A stretch of 64,000 nucleotides of DNA. Origin: Microbulbifer sp. GL-2 (GTDB lineage: Bacteria > Pseudomonadota > Gammaproteobacteria > Pseudomonadales > Cellvibrionaceae). Numbering within the stretch: the first letter of the stretch is position 1; each line of letters starts with the position of its first letter. Below, piece by piece: positions 61,625 to 64,000 of the stretch. The stretch covers positions 1,713,501 to 1,777,500 of the forward strand of contig NZ_AP019807.1 in the NCBI RefSeq assembly GCF_007183175.1, given 5' to 3'. The position numbers and the translations under genes are program-made. The notes below the pieces were generated by a model. That model was given only the letters and a program-made list of their open reading frames with translations, was not told the origin of the DNA and ran no database searches.

Positions 61625-62053
61625 TCAGGTCGAGACGTGCAGGCGCACATCGACATTACCACGGGTTGCATTGGAGTAAGGACAAACTTCTTCATGGGCG
61701 GTATTAGTAAGTTTCTCTGCTGTGGTCTGATCCAACCCTGGAAGATGAATATAAAGATCAATACCTAAACCAAAACCAAAACCCTTGCCCTGCGGACCTA
61801 TTCCAACTTCAGCACGCACTGTGGTCTCATCAGCCACTTTTACTTTTTCCTTGCCAGCGACAAACTTGATAGCACCAATAAAGCACGCAGCATAGCCTGT
61901 GGCAAATAGCTGCTCCGGGTTGGTACCCTTACCGCCAGTGCCCCCTAATTCCTTTGGCATACTGAGCTTTACATGCAGTTTCCCATCTGAAGATTCGGCT
62001 TCGCCTTCGCGGCCACCGTGGGCTGTAGCTACAGCTTTATATAAAGCTTGCAT
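61625..62053 (-). CDS. ohr: Organic hydroperoxide resistance protein (Ohr/OsmC family)
   Basis: Ohr reduces organic peroxides with two reactive Cys. Both are present in the 142-residue protein: C57 in ATGYAACFIGA and C124 in AHEEVCPYSNATRGNV. The N-terminal LYKAVATAHGGREG is typical. A GAGAGGAC site precedes the ATG. No OhrR repressor gene is seen beside it. Confidence 0.95.
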   Translation of the reverse strand: MQALYKAVATAHGGREGEAESSDGKLHVKLSMPKELGGTGGKGTNPEQLFATGYAACFIGAIKFVAGKEKVKVADETTVRAEVGIGPQGKGFGFGLGIDLYIHLPGLDQTTAEKLTNTAHEEVCPYSNATRGNVDVRLHVST

Positions 62054-62546
62054 ATAAATGTCCTCTCGATCGTCTTGGAAACAGTGGAGTTACCTGAGAG
62101 TCAGCATATGTTCCAGGTAGCTGTGAATGTCGGCTATTGGTAAAGCAAGTGAACCAGCAAAGGCTGCGGTAACCCATGACCTCTGCGTGGTTAGATCGTT
62201 AAAGAAAAAGTAGCTGAAATTTGGCCCATTGCTAAGACTGGTGTCTGCGATTAAGCGCCTGTTGGCTCTATAGAGCCTATTGGTCGTGGCTGGGCCCTGA
62301 TCGCCAGCAGATGAGGGCAGGGCACACACCTCATTGATAGCGAATTGAGTTAAAACACCGAAGGTTTTCGATGGGTGAAAAGAACAAAAGCAGGGCATCC
62401 TAATCCTGCCCACTGGCTGATTCAATTCTACATCAGCAGCTCCATACGGCACCTAGGTGGTACCGGTTACACTCTTCGTGGTGAAGATTTTTGTAAGGTT
62501 TTTGGTGCCGTCGATACAGTAGCTTACATAGATGATGGAGTAGCCG
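62054..62546. other. 493-base region between ohr and the sigma factor gene, no firm gene
   Basis: A minus-strand frame of 120 codons (62090-62452) and a plus-strand frame (62375-62647) exist, but neither has a good ribosome-binding site or a family I recognise. The region should hold the divergent promoters. Confidence 0.45.
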
Positions 62547-63050
62547 GTGGAATTGCGGGACCAATTATTTCAACAAGCGATAGCGGAGTATACCGAGGGC
62601 ATCTCTCGTGTGGTGAGCAGCTACGTGCGCTCCAAGGTGGAGCATGAAGACTTATTGCAGGAGATATGGCTGGGGCTATGGCGAGCCCTACCAGCTTTTC
62701 GTGGTGATGCCAGCCTAAAAACCTTTGTATATCGTATTGCCCATAACCGCTGTGTAACGGAGATTGCCAGGCGAAAACCTCAGCATGATGGTGAAAATGA
62801 GCTTATGGAGTTAGAAGATAGCCAGCCGGGCCCTGCAGAGTGCCTGGATGCTGAACGTAAATCTGAGCGGCTGGTCCATGCTGTGCAGCAATTGCCTCTA
62901 GGACTTAGGCAGACATTGACTCTCCGCCTGGAAGGGTTTAGTTATGCAGAAATATCTGAGGTTTTGGGTATTAGCGAATCAAATATTGCTGTGCGTCTTA
63001 ACCGAGCAAAAGAGCGCCTTAATATCAGCCTTTCAGGGGGTGCGAAATGA
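62547..63050 (+). CDS. RNA polymerase sigma factor, ECF (sigma-70) family
   Basis: The 167-residue protein has region 2 (EDLLQEIWLGLWRALPAFRGDASLKTFVYRIAHNRC) and region 4 (QLPLGLRQTLTLRLEGFSYAEISEVLGISESNIAVRLNRAKERL) with only a short linker, the ECF layout. The GTG start has a GGAG site. The stop overlaps the next start by four bases (ATGA), so the membrane protein made from the next gene is its likely partner. Confidence 0.93.
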   Translation: MELRDQLFQQAIAEYTEGISRVVSSYVRSKVEHEDLLQEIWLGLWRALPAFRGDASLKTFVYRIAHNRCVTEIARRKPQHDGENELMELEDSQPGPAECLDAERKSERLVHAVQQLPLGLRQTLTLRLEGFSYAEISEVLGISESNIAVRLNRAKERLNISLSGGAK

Positions 63051-63640
63051 AAGCCGCTGGCACTGAAGAGCAATGGTCGGAACTGGAAAGCTTGTGGAAA
63101 GAGCAGCCGGTTCGCTCTGAGGTACCCAATGAGATTTTGAGCTGGGTACGTCGTCAGGAGCGGCGTATGCGTTTGGTTTTAGCTTCCGAGTGGCTAATGT
63201 GGGTGGCAATTGGATTTTTCCTGGTCAAGGTAATACTGGATCAGAGCCTACCGGACGCCCCTGCCAGATTGTTTTTTGCTTTTAGCATGTTTGCTTTGGG
63301 CTTGGGATTTTCCATAGTTAATCGGCGTGGTTTATGGGCTCCTCTGGAGGAAACTGCTCAAGCCTATGTCAATCTTGCACTTTTAAGATTGAGGCGTAAA
63401 CGTCGAGAAGTACATTTTAGCTGGTTGTTTCTACTTATACAGCTGGTAATTATCAATATTTGGCACTTTGGATCTACTAGCTTGGGGTTAGAAATACCGG
63501 TAATACGCAACCCAGAGAGTTTCTTAATTTTTTGTGCTGGAATGATTGCCTTTCTGTCAGTGTATAGTACTTACATCTATTGGCGCACCGGGCGTGAAAA
63601 ATCGAGCTTGAAGGAATTACAAAAAAAATATCTCAATTAA
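63047..63640 (+). CDS. Membrane protein coupled to the ECF sigma factor, possible anti-sigma factor
   Basis: The 197-residue protein has a cytoplasmic N-terminal region (about 1-40, EEQWSELESLWKEQP) and about four membrane helices (near 45-65, 72-92, 120-140 and 155-175). The ATGA overlap with the sigma gene is typical of sigma/anti-sigma pairs. It has no zinc-finger HxxxCxxC motif of ZAS-type anti-sigma factors. The role is inferred from position. Confidence 0.75.
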   Translation: MKAAGTEEQWSELESLWKEQPVRSEVPNEILSWVRRQERRMRLVLASEWLMWVAIGFFLVKVILDQSLPDAPARLFFAFSMFALGLGFSIVNRRGLWAPLEETAQAYVNLALLRLRRKRREVHFSWLFLLIQLVIINIWHFGSTSLGLEIPVIRNPESFLIFCAGMIAFLSVYSTYIYWRTGREKSSLKELQKKYLN

Positions 63641-63712
63641 TGTAAAGAAAATAAATCGGACGAGACTGTAAGTAATAAGTAAATAAAAATTCGCAATAAG
63701 GAGAAGCAATTT

Positions 63713-64000
63713 ATGTTTACAGATCTCGACCAGTTGGTTGCCAGCTTTTTGGAAATCCTCAGTGGTATCAGTGCGTACAAAGGTTTTGTTTTTGTTACTT
63801 TTTTCTTGCTAGTTTGTTTTTTGCCTTCGATAGTTGCGTTTTTTTTTAACCGTAAGCACTTCCCAAAGATCGTTGCAGCCAATGTGCCCGCAACGCTTTC
63901 CTGGATCGCTTGGCTTGCACTGTTGGCTTGGGCGTTTACAGGTAAGCGCAGGAGTAAGGAGAAGGGTGAAAAGTTGGATGTGCAGAATAAAAGCCCTATT
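63713..64000 (+). CDS. Superinfection-immunity-like small membrane protein, 3' end beyond the window
   Basis: The ATG at 63713 (AAGGAG, 8-9 bases upstream) opens a frame that runs to the window end, 96 codons. Two hydrophobic helices (FVFVTFFLLVCFLPSIVAFF and ATLSWIAWLALLAWAF) joined by RKHFPKIVAANVP resemble the T4 Imm-type superinfection-immunity family. The tail is Lys-rich. It follows the sigma and membrane-protein genes by 72 bases and may share their transcript. Confidence 0.65.
   Translation, partial: MFTDLDQLVASFLEILSGISAYKGFVFVTFFLLVCFLPSIVAFFFNRKHFPKIVAANVPATLSWIAWLALLAWAFTGKRRSKEKGEKLDVQNKSPI

Noticed and set aside
62090..62452. A 120-codon minus-strand frame between ohr and the sigma gene
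   Set aside because: No ribosome-binding site, no recognisable family, and it occupies the space needed for divergent promoters. It could still be real, but support is too weak.
1..64000. CRISPR arrays and complete insertion sequences
   Set aside because: No regularly spaced repeats, and no transposase gene with terminal inverted repeats, were found by eye.

Overview
The window reads as the chromosome of a Gram-negative gammaproteobacterium. Evidence is the lipoproteins with lipoboxes, a TonB-dependent receptor, an RND pump, AsmA and SecB, plus the block gpmI-envC facing rhodanese-grxC-secB, which matches the yibN/gpmM neighbourhood of enterics. A marine Cellvibrionales genus such as Microbulbifer is my best guess from overall style; no marker gene proves it. 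Most of the window is GC-rich housekeeping DNA. AT-richer patches (9.3-10.8 kb, 22.8-25.9 kb, 29.2-30.0 kb) look acquired.

Layout. 0-9 kb: end of an RND efflux operon, rsmE, a small membrane protein, a HAD phosphatase, an OmpA-like lipoprotein, a retinol-saturase-like flavoprotein, and a ParD-like protein overlapping a type I methionine aminopeptidase. 9-19 kb: an AT-rich secreted peptidase with repeats, an SRAP protein, a three-gene oxygenase/ALDH/CmcJ-like operon with a divergent LysR regulator, a dicarboxylate symporter, a DUF1810 protein and a thioesterase. 19.6-30.1 kb: a defence island of mrr, hsdM, hsdS, an FRG-domain gene and hsdR, followed by a BrnT toxin with two short antitoxin-like genes, ending beside tRNA-Phe. 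30.6-38 kb: yggX, mutY, a decayed second copy of the asmA 3' end, a small Cys/His protein of unknown role, asmA, and a His-rich ZnuD-like receptor with a small companion. 38-49 kb: hisB(frameshifted)-hisH-hisA-hisF, a C-terminal processing peptidase, envC, gpmI, rhodanese-grxC-secB, thioesterase-SDR and an Smr protein. 49-53.4 kb: two META lipoproteins, pyruvate kinase and three small lipoproteins, one of them frameshifted. 53.4-61.5 kb: a complete histidine-utilisation locus (hutH, hutU, hutC, hutI, hutG) with a palindromic HutC-type operator, then a LysR regulator and a RidA protein. 61.6-64 kb: Ohr, an ECF sigma factor coupled to a membrane protein, and the start of a superinfection-immunity-like protein.

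How the genes work together. The hut genes convert histidine to glutamate under a GntR repressor whose likely operator lies between hutC and hutI. The type I restriction genes, the FRG gene, Mrr and the BrnT module form one defence block. A remnant of an earlier hsdS 3' end sits directly in front of the FRG gene, so specificity has probably been swapped. The truncated asmA duplicate beside mutY indicates that a roughly 1 kb segment was inserted or duplicated at the asmA 3' end.

Two genes (hisB and the Arg/Gly/His-rich lipoprotein) are broken only by a one-base change in a C or G run. Assembly error in homopolymers is as likely as true mutation.
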